From NCBI GenBank assembly GCA_000310025.1, contig FN648938.1, positions 489,406-553,405 of the forward strand: DNA of 64,000 bases, written 5' to 3'. Position 1 is the first letter of the stretch, and every line of letters starts with the position of its first letter. The position numbers were made by a program, and so were the translations under genes. Below are positions 1 through 12,100 of the stretch, in pieces. Under the pieces are notes generated by a model. The model ran no database searches. It was not told the origin of the DNA and was given only the letters and a program-made list of their open reading frames with translations. This stretch comes from Ectocarpus siliculosus. Taxonomy: Eukaryota > Sar > Phaeophyceae > Ectocarpales > Ectocarpaceae.

Positions 1-3000
1 AGCGACAGCACCCGCCATGGCCTCCCGGTGTCACCTCTCATGCCTCAGCAGCGGGAGGGGGGGGCGGGAGCGGGGGCGGGAAGGTTTGCGCCAGCCGTCA
101 GGTCACCCCTCTCGAAGACGGCGTACGGCGGCGGTGACCCAATCGTGAACGTCGGCGGTGCAAGCCGCAGTAGCGGTAGCAAGCCAGCGTGGGACGGCGG
201 CAGGGTCTGCGACCTGGAGCCTCTCGCTCGCGAGCTGCCGGCGTTCTTGGCCCGAGCGGTGGGGCTCTCGGGAAGCTTACGGGCTCTCGCGGCGTGCCAG
301 GCGGTGAGCCGGGCATGGCGAGATGCCCTCGGCTTCGGTGATGAAAGCGGCAAGGAGTTGTTCGGGGGCATCGTGCGCTCGTCGGGGGTGCCTGCGAGCC
401 TCCGCCCCGCGGTGTGGCAGATGCTCGTGCAACGGGCCGTCGCGGGCGGGGGCGGCGGCGGCGGCGACGGTGATAAGGATCGTCGGGTCAGCAATGGCAG
501 TAGTATTGCTGGCGGCGGCGGCGGCGGCGGCGGTGGCGGCGGTGGCGGGAGCATCGGTGGCAGGGAATCGTTCTCGTCGTGCTCGTTCTCGTCGTCGCCG
601 AGCTCTTTCGCCCAGCTGGTCGAGATCGGCAGGGCCGGGCCCCACGCCGCCCTCATCGCGCGCGACGTGCCCCGGGCGTTCGGCGCCGTGGCCCCCCACA
701 AGCGCCGTGAGAGCGGCGACGGCAGCCGCAGCACGACCACTCCCGGCAACAGCAATAGCAACCGGCGAGGCTCGGCGTCGGCGACGGCCACGCCGAGATC
801 GACGGCGGCGGCGACTAGCACGCCCAGGCAGGGGGGCAGAAGGCGCATGACCATGGGGGGTGCTGGGGGTGGAGGCGGTGGCGGCGGTGAAAACCGCGGC
901 GGCGGTGGCGACGGGCTAGGTTTTTTCGGCGGCGCGCTGACCAACCTCCTGGTGGGCAACTGGAGACTCGACGACGATGAGCTGGTTGGCGCCAGGGGCA
1001 CGGGCACCCCGCCGAGGAGGCGGGGCTGGGGGACGACCCCGCACCGCCGACGGGCGTCGCTGCAGGGGGGGAACGGGGGCGGAGGGTTCAACGACACCGG
1101 CGGCGGCGGCGGCGGTGGCCCGTTCTCGTGGCTGAACCCGGGCGTGAGCCCGGGCACGGGGCCGGGGGCCCGGGTCGCCGCCGGTGGAGCGAGCCCGTCG
1201 CGGGAGCCGGCGGGAGGAGGCTTCACGCTTGCTTCCTTCCCGCTCTCTCCGTTCCGTAGAGACGACGACGGCGGCGGCGGCAGAGGTTCTACGCGCCGTC
1301 TCCCTCATTCTCCCCCCCCGTCCGCCCCCGACCCGTCGTCGGAGGGGGTGGGGGGCAGGATTAGGGCCTCGCCGCCGAGGAGCTCAAGGCGGATGACGAT
1401 CGGCGGCGGCAGCGGTGGTGGCGGCGGCAGTAGCGGCGGTGGTTTAACACCCAGGCGGCAGACGGAAAGAACGGCTGGCAGACGGGGGTGGTCGCCGACG
1501 GTTGTCCCCGTCATTAGCGGCAACGCGGTGGCGGCGGCCAGTGGTGGGCAGCAGACGGGCGGAGCAGCCGGGACAACAATACCGGCGCGGCAGGAGGCAG
1601 GGGTAGAGAAAGCAGTAGTGGCAGAAGACGACGCCGCCGTGCTGGAGAGGCTCGATGACGCCTGGGCCGCCGTGCCGGTGGAGTCCAAGAGGCGGTGCCT
1701 CGAGAACGTTTTGCGTGCCATCGCCGCTAGATTTCCGGCCGTGGGTTATTGTCAGGTGCGTGCTTTGGGTTGTGAGGCCCTTAACCCTACTAGTACTGGA
1801 AGCCCAAATGGGGTCACTTTAGGGAAACGGCGCTCAAACTTCCTATTTACCGCACTGTAGTCACCCTAGGCTCCACTGTGTGCGACGCACGTGAGACCTT
1901 GGTCTATCATGCTTGACTGAGGTGGTACGCTGTGTGATACCCTGTGTGATGCCTCTCCTGGGCCTCTACTTACTGTGTACACATCTCCCAACCCGCGTGC
2001 CCCCTAGGTCGAAAAAATGTACATCGCCTGGTACTGGACAAATTTGCTGACTTGCCTTAAGTACGAAAAGTGTCCCCGCGTGTTTTGGGGACACATTTCT
2101 TACTGAAGCCAAGTCACCCTTTGTCTGGCAAGGAGCTCAGATTCTTTGGGGGGACTGTAGCCCCTGGACCAATGGCTGACAAACAACTTTGCGAATTTTT
2201 TTTTGCGGAGGGACTGGGTACTAGGAGGGTTATGGAGCCGGGTATACAAGGCCACGGGGCTACGACGTGTCATTTTTTTTTCTTCTCTTGGAACGGAAGA
2301 GATCGTTGTCCATGTGTTATTTCCTTCTTGTCGGCGCATGGGAAGAAGGTGTCCGTTCAAGCGGCAAAACACTGAGCGCGTGTGCCGGGTATCACCCTAC
2401 TGCGGTTGTCGTTCCTGCCGTTGCGACATGATACCCTCTGGCTGCTAGGTTCGCGAATCGCGGCGATCGGGAGGCGAACAGTCGCTTACCCCTGCTCTCT
2501 CACCCACCTTGATGAGGATCTATCCCCCTATTACTTGCCGTTGCTACAATATCGTGCCGCATCAGGGCATGGACCGCTTGCTCATCATGTTGATGATGCT
2601 CTACTTCGTCTCGCCCGAAGACACCAACACCGCCGTGGGCCCCGCGGCTGTCGCACCCAAGCTCACCACGAGAACCGCAGAAGCGGCAGCAGCAGCCGCA
2701 GCACCGGCGGCACCGCTGCTATCGTCGAGCGGCGCCCGAGCGAGAGAGAACGCCGCCGCCGCCGGCGGTAGCGGCAGCGGTGAGCTGTTGCTGGTGGTCG
2801 ACAAAGACGCGGCTGGCGACGACGACGACGGAGCCCCGTCCCCGGCTTCCGTAAACCTAGATCCCCCTCCAACCCCGACAGCCTCCGCTGGGAACGCCCC
2901 CGATACCGTAGTAGGCGGGAAGGGTACGGACGTCGCCACCGCCGCCGACGCCGCCGGGGTCCGGGGTTCCGAGAATGCGCCGCCGACGCCGCCGCCGCCC

Positions 3001-4697
3001 CCCCCATCCCCTGCTGTCTTGGCCCCGTCTTCCGCGTCGCCGCCGACGCCCCCACGGCCGGCGGCTCGGGGGGGGGCAACGCTGCTGGGAGAACGGGTGT
3101 ATGCGGTGTTTTCGGGCCTGTTCGAAGGGTTTCGGCTGCACGACCTCTACGTGCCGGACAGGGGTGGGGTGTTCGTCTGCACGGAGGTGAGTATTTGGTC
3201 TCGTACTGATTGACGCCGGTCGGGAGATCGCCCGCTTTTTTTGCGTGGTTAGGCGCTGTGTATCTGGTCATGTTTTTTTGTTATTTTTTGTCTCGTTTTG
3301 GGGTGCACACGGGCGGGGTGGGGAACGCTCCTGCTTTTAAATTTCTCGTGAATGATGTGTGCGCAAACGGAGGGAGCTTCTTTCTCCCGTGTTTGTGTCA
3401 CCAGCTTGCAAGACGAGGATTGGAAATCTCATTCTTCATCGCTCGGTGTCACCCTTCTCTCTGTGGCGTGCCCTCTCTCGGTGTCATGCCCCCTCTTCTC
3501 GCCGGGAAGAGCGCGCCGCTGACTAATCCCCCCCCCGTTGTTTATTCACGTGTTTATGAGAGCTCTTTTGCTAGCTGCACCGAACGTGGGAACAAAACCA
3601 ACCGTGCTTTCCCCCCATGTCGTATACTTCGTAGCTTGCTTCGCTCCGCGCTCGGATTTTCATGCCGTTTGCTTCTTTTTGTTTTTGTGTTTTTTTTTCT
3701 TGAACAGGTGCTGACTCTTCTTTCGGGGAGTCGCCTACCCGCGCTGGCCGCCCACTTCGATAGCATCGACTTTTCCATCGACATGGTAAGCGCAGCGCTC
3801 GAACACACACAACCTACGCGAGGCACGAACAACAGCAACCACCGGTCGCATACAGCCGTCCCCAAGCATGCGGAAATGCATCGGCCGGCGGCAACAGCGT
3901 CAAGGTCACAATAACACGCCATGTATTTTCGCGGCCAACGTTTGGTGCTCTAGAATTGAGCGCATTTCAACAGCGGCATGATAATTGTCGTCAATGCTGT
4001 TGTCGCCGTTGATGATGTTTCTTGCGTCGCCCCGGCCTTGGTGCCTGTGTCGTTTGGTACAAGGTGGCGATGGGTTGGTTCCAGACCCTCTTCGTGTACC
4101 TGCACGCCATGCCGCGAGCAACGGTGAGGCGCATCTGGGACTGGTGGCTATCCTCGGGAGACTTCGAGGCGAGTACAGTACTCACGTACAATGCCGTGGA
4201 AGGGGCGCTGTTTAGCGCGAGTATATGCCCAGAGAATAGACCGGCACTACAATATTGTACCGGACACCGGCACGAATCAAAGTACCGAATGACTTGGCGA
4301 TCCAGTTTGTGCCAGATATCCCGAGCAACGGCACTATTCAGCCCGCACGAAACTCCTCCCCACACTGCTTGTAGAATTAGACGTGTATTTTTTATTTGGT
4401 GGATTTTGTGACGTCGCTCTCGCTGTCGCCGTTCGGCGAGACAACACCTGGCAGAAAACGCCGACACAGGGTGTTGTGTGTGATGCCATGCGTTAGTTCC
4501 GTGTCGCTCTGCCCTGTCTCCATCTTCCTCGCTGTTTTTGTTGCCTCTTGGATCGTGATGGTTTTGTGCATCTGTGTACCCCCCCCCTTCAGGTATTTTT
4601 TCGTGTTTCGATGGCGCTGCTGGAGCTGAGCGAGGAGCACCTTCTTGCTCTCGATTTTGACGGGACCGTGGAGTGAGTTCTCACACACACGACGAGG

Positions 4698-4736
<39 letters not shown>

Positions 4737-5643
4737 AAACACACGGGGCAAACGCTTGCGAGGGCGACGTTTTTGTTCGCGCACTTCATCAAAACCGCAG
4801 CAGTGCAAATGCCTCGTGCGTTGCTACAGCAGTAGTCCAGACCGCATCTTTCGTTGGCGATGTTCAAAGAGTTAGTTATACCGTCACCGAGAAGAGACAA
4901 CGTCTGCGGCGAGAGAAGACATCCGCCTAAAGACGGCGTCCGCGTGCTGTGGACGAAAAATACAGATTTCTCGTCATTCATGCTATCCGAGGTACCGTTT
5001 TGTCGTCCGTCAGTTGCAAGACAAGTTTTTTTTTTTTTTTACCAGGAAGGACCACAAATCATGCCGTGCCGTGTCGTTCGTACGCGGGGATCAGCCTGTC
5101 TGCAGGTTATTGTTTTTCACGTCTCTCTCTCTCTGTCTCTCTCTCTCTTTCTCTTTTTCCCAGGTACTTCAACAACTTCCCGGAGCTGAGCGTGCTGTCG
5201 CCGGACGTCCTTCTCCCCGCGGCCGCCGCCGTGGAGGTGGAGGATGGCGAGCTCATGTATTTGGAGCTGCAGGTGCGGAGGTTTCCTTCGTTATTCTGGT
5301 TGTTGTGTGTTGGGGCTTGGGTTGGATGTCGATCTCTTGTCCGAGGCTGGAGGTTGGTTGCCCCGGGGCATGAATTTGTATTGGATTGGTTAACACACTG
5401 CACGGAGAATGAGTAACACATGGGTGTCCTGCGTGCGTTCAACGGGAAAATTATGCTACGATGAAGCATCGAAAAAGGGTCTGTCTGCAGCCTGAGCTCC
5501 CTCGTACTTTGAACGTATAAGAAACCAAACGTAGGGCTGATGATGCGGCCAGAGAAGATCATTGCTTTGCAATGTCGCTACCGCTGCTGCGGCTGCTGGC
5601 GTGCTGCTGCTCCTGCTGTTATCTCTCTAGGTGTATGCATCTA

Positions 5644-5708
<65 letters not shown>

Positions 5709-6372
5709 TTATGTGTGTTGTTCAGCAGCGTCGACCGCTGCAAGCAAATCGTTGATGCACCGACCCCTCATCTCAAGCGGCAACGTCTCGTTTTCCTGTC
5801 CGGGTCTAGTTTCGTTTCCTTTTTGGTCAAGTCTTGCCCCGTTGCAATTACCGAGGCCCCGCCATAGGCCTGCCGTGTCTGCAGTAGCACAAGGTAGCGC
5901 CAATTCTGGCGAGGCTGTGAGCAAAATCCAAGGACCGAGTTGTTGCGACAAAAAAAAACAACTCATGTTTGTTGATTTTTGTTTCGACCGGCATCGGCTG
6001 GCTGTGGGCGGCACAGTAATCGTTTTTCTCCTCCATGCCCTTCCTGACGTAGTTCGGTGAACCTAGGACCTATCTGGGCCGACTGTTCTCACCCCTGAAA
6101 ACTACGTGTGGTAACATGTTTTTTGTCGCCCCTCTTGACCATTTTTCGTACATTTTTTCTTTTATGATTCATGCCCTTCCCCCCGTAGTTTGGTTGGACC
6201 TATTCGCGCGGACAATTCTCGTCGTTATCCCTGAAAACTCTACGTGTGGTAACATGTTTTTCACTCCCGCTGTTCTTTTTCCGCACACTTGCTTGTTTCA
6301 ATACAGGTGCGGCAAAGGGAAAAGCTGGAGGTACCGTCGGTTACCCAACTCATGCTGCGCCCGGTGCTGTGA
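1..6372 (+). CDS. TBC-domain Rab GTPase-activating protein, 5'-partial
   Basis: Exons are 1-1755 (open at the window edge), 2566-3186, 3708-3785, 4064-4168, 4593-4672, 5164-5272 and 6307-6372; all join in frame to a TGA at 6370-6372 (at least 937 aa). TBC proteins stimulate GTP hydrolysis by Rab GTPases. The TBC domain opens with GVPASLRPAVW (near 388-417). The arginine-finger motif IARDVPR is at 655-675 and the glutamine finger YCQ at 1747-1755. Later blocks are FSGLFEGFRLHDLY, LPALAAHFDSIDFSIDM, WFQTLFVYLHAMP, RIWDWW and LLALDFDGTVEYFNNFP. About 300 Gly/Ser/Arg-rich residues separate the two catalytic fingers, and about 160 Ala/Pro-rich residues interrupt exon 2. A weak F-box-like stretch (LPAFLARAVGLSGSLRALAA) precedes the domain. 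The intron after 4168 uses a GC donor. The true start lies upstream, because frame 1 is open to base 1; an internal ATG at 40 is possible. The TBC assignment is strong; the Rab target is unknown. Confidence 0.88.
4697..4736 (+). repeat. GA microsatellite
   Basis: A (GA)n run of about 40 bp just inside the TBC intron that follows the exon ending at 4672. Confidence 0.95.
5122..5157 (+). repeat. CT microsatellite at a 3' splice site
   Basis: An interrupted (CT)n tract ends just before the cccag acceptor at 5159-5163 and acts as the polypyrimidine tract of that TBC intron. Confidence 0.9.
5646..5706 (+). repeat. CT microsatellite
   Basis: A (CT)n run of about 60 bp within the last TBC intron (5273-6306). 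Confidence 0.95.
6033..6259 (+). repeat. Diverged tandem duplication in the last TBC intron
   Basis: Two copies of about 91 bp at 6033-6124 and 6169-6259 share catgcccttcc, gtagtt.ggt, gacctat, cctgaaaact and acgtgtggtaacatgttttt. Both precede the terminal exon. Confidence 0.8.
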
Positions 6373-9199
6373 TCCATTGCTGCCCCGGTCCGCGGATGCC
6401 CGCCCGTTTCTTCCCAACAGCTCCACCTTGGTTGATCATTCGGCGTCATACCTACTGACTGCTTTGCAGCGCCGCGGGGCGAGGTTGAGACTTGAAGGAG
6501 ATTATTTTGCCGGGTTTTCGTTGACATAAGATGAACACCACTCGAACAACTTACGCGCGGTGCGTGGCCCACTTGCCTCTTTTTTTTAGCTTAGGTCTTG
6601 CGCAGGGCGCCCCCCTACGTCGTCGCAGCAGCGTTTTTAGGTGTTGCGTTGTTTTCGTGGGAGGCGTGTTTTTGCGGGGTGTGGGGTTCGGTTCGGTTTC
6701 TGCGTCGTGTTCGGGGAGTGAGTGTGGATCCCACGCTTGGAGACGAGATTGATGAGGGACCGCGATCATCGAATTTTTCGGTGTTTTGTGGAGGTCGGTG
6801 CATGTGGCACTCATGTCGTGTGGTTCTTTGTGTGTGTCTGGTGGTCGAATTGCTGCTGCTCTTGTCTGTGGTTCCCGCTCAGAGCGCATGAGAGGCTCGC
6901 CGAAGGGGTTTTACAGGGCGGTTCGGGGAGTCGAAAAGCTGTTTGTTGATGTTGGCAAGGGTTCGGAAAGGTAGAATTTTGAGCATGTTTTGGATGCAAT
7001 TTTAATTTTTGCTGCCATGTGTGCTCCTCACCAGATGACGCGTAGTTTCTACGGGATGTCGTCACTCTCCGTGCGTTCGTTTTGACTTGTTTTTTTCTCA
7101 AGGGGTTTCTGTGAATGATTGCTGTATTTTTTTTTTTTCATTATTGTTGGCCCATGCAACACGTCCTTTGCTTCCTTTTCTCCTTTGTAGGCGGTTGGGG
7201 GGGGGGGGGAGAGAGAAAGGGAGACACGATGACTAAAAAAGACAGTACTGTGAAGAGGGAAAGAATGAGGCGGTCGGTGTTATGTATCCCTGGTTCATCT
7301 TCAGAAGAGTTTGTACTTTTTTCGTTTTTTTGTTTCGTGAATATATGTGAAGAACTCTGTCTGGGTGATAGAAAATCGCACATTGAGGGCGAGGCAACGG
7401 CGCTGATGTCGGCGCGCGTGTTTTGCCGAACGGCGTGCTGTTGTCTGGCTGTTCGACAGCACTGCGGAAAGTGTGACGTTAGCAAGCACTGAAGGAAGTG
7501 CGTAAGTCCATGTTCGCGGGGTGGCTGTACTCGATGTGAGATGCTGCTGCACTGGCTGTGTAAGTACGTAGAGCATGCTTTGGGGAATGAGTGTGGGCGA
7601 TTGTTGTGGGGTTACGTCTGATTTATGGTGTTGTTTGAATCAAGGCCATAGTTGAGAGGTGTATCTTGAGTTTTTTTCTTTTCGCGTCTTGGCCCGTCAA
7701 CGCTGCCTGTTATTTGTTGTAAGATTCGTTTGGTATGCGACAGCACGCAGCCGATGCGATTGAAGTTTATCATGGGCACACAGAAAGCGCGGTGGCTTCG
7801 AACGGGCACACGTCGATGTCTTGATAGCATACATACACAGTCTAGTGCTGCACGTATAGAGGCTGTTTGGTCGTGGTGCTTGAAAATCGCGTTCCATCTT
7901 TTGGGATATGAGTACTGATAGCGTGCAGGTTTGATTGACCCAAAGCTGTATACGCCGAGGCTGCTGTGTGTTGGAGATGTTTCAGAACGTGCGGGTCCTT
8001 TTGAGAAATATGGGAGCTTTCAAGGAGAGCCCGTCGACGCGACTGTGTGGCATCGCATGATGACGGTTGTGGTGTACGTTCAGTACATTTCACAGATCGC
8101 GTCATCCGGTTGGCCGATGAACATCGGCCAAGCTTTTGTGAAATGACTTTCAACCGCCGTCGAAGGCGTTGTACCTGGCGGACCATCGACCATGCGAAAG
8201 TCCCAAGTAGGACGAAATAGACCCAGACCTCTGATGCCCGTGAGTTTCCATGGCAGAAGGGAGTTTCGTAACGCGTTGTGTGAGCAAGAGTCTGTTCACC
8301 AACGAACATAAGTTTGTGTTTTCACGTGATGCGTTCTCGTTCATCTATGATTTTGAAATCGACAGGTTAACAGTACGCGGCCGTGGACTAATGTTTTGAA
8401 ACTATCGGTGGCCATGGTACCCCCGACACAGTGGGCGGCGCGACAAAAGCAAAGATATGTACAGCTCAAGCAATCAGTTTGATCCTCCACACAGCCGAGA
8501 GTAGTGAAGGCGTTTAGCCAAACTCAAGGCGGTGGTCCCGTGTCGGGGCACGACCACTTGTTGGTCGTACTCCGGCTGGGCGTTCTACGTCCTATCAATC
8601 AGGGTTACTCCACGCAGAGCGAATGGAAATCGTCCTGTGTTGAGGACCCTAAGTGGTGCTTGCAACGTATTCTGTATCGCATGTTAGGGGGGGCATTTAC
8701 CAGCCATGTGGCCTCTGTTGCAATCAAGTTAGCCTATCTATCTCTACGATAGAATGGCTTCCTGTTGACCCCTCCAAGACTCTCAACAGGTGCGCGCAGG
8801 AATATGCCGTGTTGATGATTAATATTTCACAGTATCTTGTACCAAGAATACTGCTGTGTGCGTCAAAGAGGGTACCTGTCAGCTAAGTCGAACAAGCTCA
8901 GCTCGTTGCTTTCTTCGCGTTGTTCCCACCGCATGCGTCAGCCCTAATACACACATATACGAATACGTTCCTCGGAAAAAACGCTGGGCCTGCAACCAGC
9001 ATGAGTGTGGGCCATGCCTCGGCCATTGCTTTCTGCGCTTTCCTCGTTTAGTTGACACACAAGACCTATTATTTACTGCCTACAGCAGTAGTGGACGAAG
9101 TGCCACGACAGGAAGGGGGACCGACACGGAACTCTCAAACAACAAGCCGAGAACCACCAAGCTCGCTAAAAACGCGACCCTCTATACCACAGCAGCAGT
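6373..9199. other. Convergent intergenic region, no gene seen
   Basis: This 2.8-kb gap lies between the 3' ends of the TBC gene (+) and RABL2 (-). It is T/G-rich on the plus strand, with poly-T runs (7124-7140) and a G-run (7198-7209). No open frame shows coding character or a recognisable motif. It presumably contains both 3' UTRs. Confidence 0.6.
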
Positions 9200-12100
9200 T
9201 TACTTTCCCTCTAATAGGGACAGTGCCTCGTCCACGAAGTCGCCTCCGTTCTTCTTGAACTCCATGCCGGCCTTGACGGCCTCGTCGAAGGCCTTCACCA
9301 CGTTCGTCCCGTCGGCCGCGGAGACGAAGAAAAAAGGGAGATCGTGCTGCTGGGCGAACTTGAAGCTCTTCTTCGTCACCTGTGGTTAGGGTACGTTTAC
9401 GTTGGCGGCGTGGATTGGGCAGGGGCGATATGTTAACGGTAATGGCGCAGGTTAACTTTGAGTCTTAAGGCATTCTCACTGATCATTGATTGATCATTTG
9501 CAAATACTGGTGTAGTGGCAAGTCGTGAAGTTGCCGCCCTGCAGCCCTTCGCGCCGTGTAGTCCATAGGTAGGTGTGTCTAGATTCTTAGCACCCGCGCT
9601 AACCACCTGACCAATGAAGAGACTTCAGTGACAGCGGGTAATATCAAGGTCTCGGGAATGGGGCCAATCAATTCCAAATCATGAATCTCTCAACGTATGT
9701 ACATGAACGCGTGTGTGCATACATACATACATACATATGTGTTCTTTCGAAGGTGTACCGATTCTGGTAAAAGTCAATCGATGGATACCCTGCGAATCGG
9801 GTCCTCTCTCCACCCACAGAATTTACCCTCAACTGGGAACCTTTTGTGGCCAGGACGGGTAATTCGATGGAAGTGTCACAAGCACACATCGGATAGATCA
9901 TGATCTAGATCATCTATGGTGTAGATCAAGAGCCGGTAGTATCACAGATGATCTGTGGAGTTTTAGATCAAGAGTCGGAAACATCCACAGATGATCTATG
10001 TAGTTATAGATCAGGAGCAGCAAACATGTGTAGATCTATCTGTCTGTGTCTATAGATCAAGAGTCGGAAACATCCACAGAAGATCTATGTAGTTATAGAT
10101 CAAGAGCAGCAAACATGTTCAGATCTATTTGTGTCTATAGATCAAGAGTCGGGAACAAGGACAGATCAACAGATCGCTATAGATCAAGAGTCGGGAACAA
10201 GGACAGATCAACAGATCGCTATAGATCAAGATTCGGAAACAAGGACAGATCGACAGATCGCTTTAGATCAAGCGTAGGAAACAAGGACAGATCGACAGAT
10301 TAGATCACTATAGATCAAGCGTCGGAAACAAGGACAGATCGACAGATCGCTATAGATCAAGAGCAGCAGACAATGTTGATGTTCCGATCTGTGTCTATAG
10401 ATGAGAGCCGGAAACAAGGACAGATGATCTGTGAGTTACAGATCGAGAGTGGCAAACATGTTCGGAGCTATCGATGTGCATAGATCAAGAGTCGGAATAT
10501 CAATATCACAGATGATCTGTGGATTATGGATCAAGGTTGGCATACATGTTCGGATGAATGGGAGTATGTATGTCTGCCCCGACACCACTCTGATACAATT
10601 GCACACCAAGATGTAAAGGTGAGCATTGTACAAGACGACGTAAATCTGAATGTAAATGTAAATGTGGTAGCAAAAACGTCGTGTCTACCCGCCCCCCCCC
10701 ACCTCTGAAGTAGCCCGGCCGCACGAAAATTGTTGTTCGCAAAATAAACGTACCAACAGCATTGTTGTTCATGTTGTCTTCGCATCACAAATTGTTCCGT
10801 TCTCTTTACCCAGTACCTTCTTCTGTCCGTACAAATCAAGCACTTGACGCGGTCGCCGTAGCACACACAAGAGAAGAAGCGAAAACCATGATTTTAAGCA
10901 ATACGCAAACAACAACGGCATCCGCAACGACGCAACCCCCCCCAGCCCCCGCCATTCAGATTCATGGTGATGCAATCTCGACCTCCAACGACTCGTCCGC
11001 GTATTCGTCGTTGTTGGTGTCCGGCACCACCTCGCCCACAGCGAGACTCTCCGTCTCCTCGCTTGGGTTGGAAAGCCGCCTTGGCACCGCCTTGATGCCA
11101 TCCGCCTTTGACAGTTTGGGCACCTCCAGCGGGATGTACTCTTGGTTGCCGTTGAGGAACAGCAGATGTATGCCACATCGGGAGTGTGGGAGCTGTGGGC
11201 TCTCTCGAGGAGCTGACGTGGCCCGTGACACGTGGTACGAAATACCACGTGATCTGTGGTCTACAGACCAAGAGCGGAAATACACCGATGACCTGTGGTC
11301 TACTACAGATCGAACTATCACCGATGACCTGTGGTCTACAGATGAGAGCAGCAACCATGTTCGGATCTATCTGTGTCTACATATATATGAAGAGTTGGAA
11401 ACATCACGGATGATCTGTGGTCTGCAGATCAAGAGTTGGAAATATCACAGATGATCTATGGTCTACAGATCAAGAGCAGCAGCCATGTTTGGATCTATCT
11501 TTGTCTATAGATCAGGAGTCGGAAACATCACAGATGATCTATGGTCTACAGATCAAGAGTCGGAAACATCCACAGATGATCTATGGTCGGAAACATCCAC
11601 AGATGATCAGATCAAGAGCAGCAAACATGTGTAGTCTATCTGTGTCTATAGATCAGGAGTCGGAAATATCCACAGATGATCTATGTAGTTATAGATCAAG
11701 AGCAGCAAACATGTGTAGATCTATCTGTGTCTATAGATCAGGAGTCGGAAATATCCACAGATCTATGTAGTTATAGATCAAGAGCAGCAAACATGTGTAG
11801 ATCTATCTGTGTCTTTAGATTCGGAAACAAGGACAGATCAACAGATCGCTATCGATTTTGGTGATCTGCGACCGAAATGATCTACAGTGATCTATAGAGA
11901 TCTGATCTATCCGATGTGTGCAAGGTTCTTTATAGGATCGATTCCAAGAGGTGTTCTCAGGACTGACACGCATATTGTGTCCATGGAAAAATGTCCAAGT
12001 CAGGAGAAAAAATGTGCACCCAAGGAGATTCGAACCAGTACCCTGCTGACGCCATATATATGCGAAGGTGCACCGATTCTGGTAAAAGTCAATCGACGGA

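Larger units (their letters stand above)
9882..11921. mobile_element. 2.04-kb element with 19-bp terminal inverted repeats
   Basis: The sequence gcacacatcggatagatca at 9882-9900 is repeated in exact inverse at 11903-11921. The ends are filled with short tandem units built on agatcaagag, cggaaac and cacagatgatct, and a central block of about 650 bp is non-repetitive. I see no transposase, so it would be non-autonomous. No clear target-site duplication was found next to the 19-bp ends. Superfamily unknown. Confidence 0.6.

Noticed and set aside
45-1226. Long antisense frame (393 aa, minus) over the first TBC exon
   Set aside because: It is the complement of (GGC)n runs read as polyproline. The plus frame carries the TBC motifs and splices correctly.
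5540-6060. Frames encoding poly(Ser-Leu)
   Set aside because: They are translations of the (CT)n microsatellite in an intron.
9940-11830. CRISPR-like regularly spaced repeats
   Set aside because: The units are directly tandem and degenerate, with no unique spacers, and the DNA is eukaryotic.
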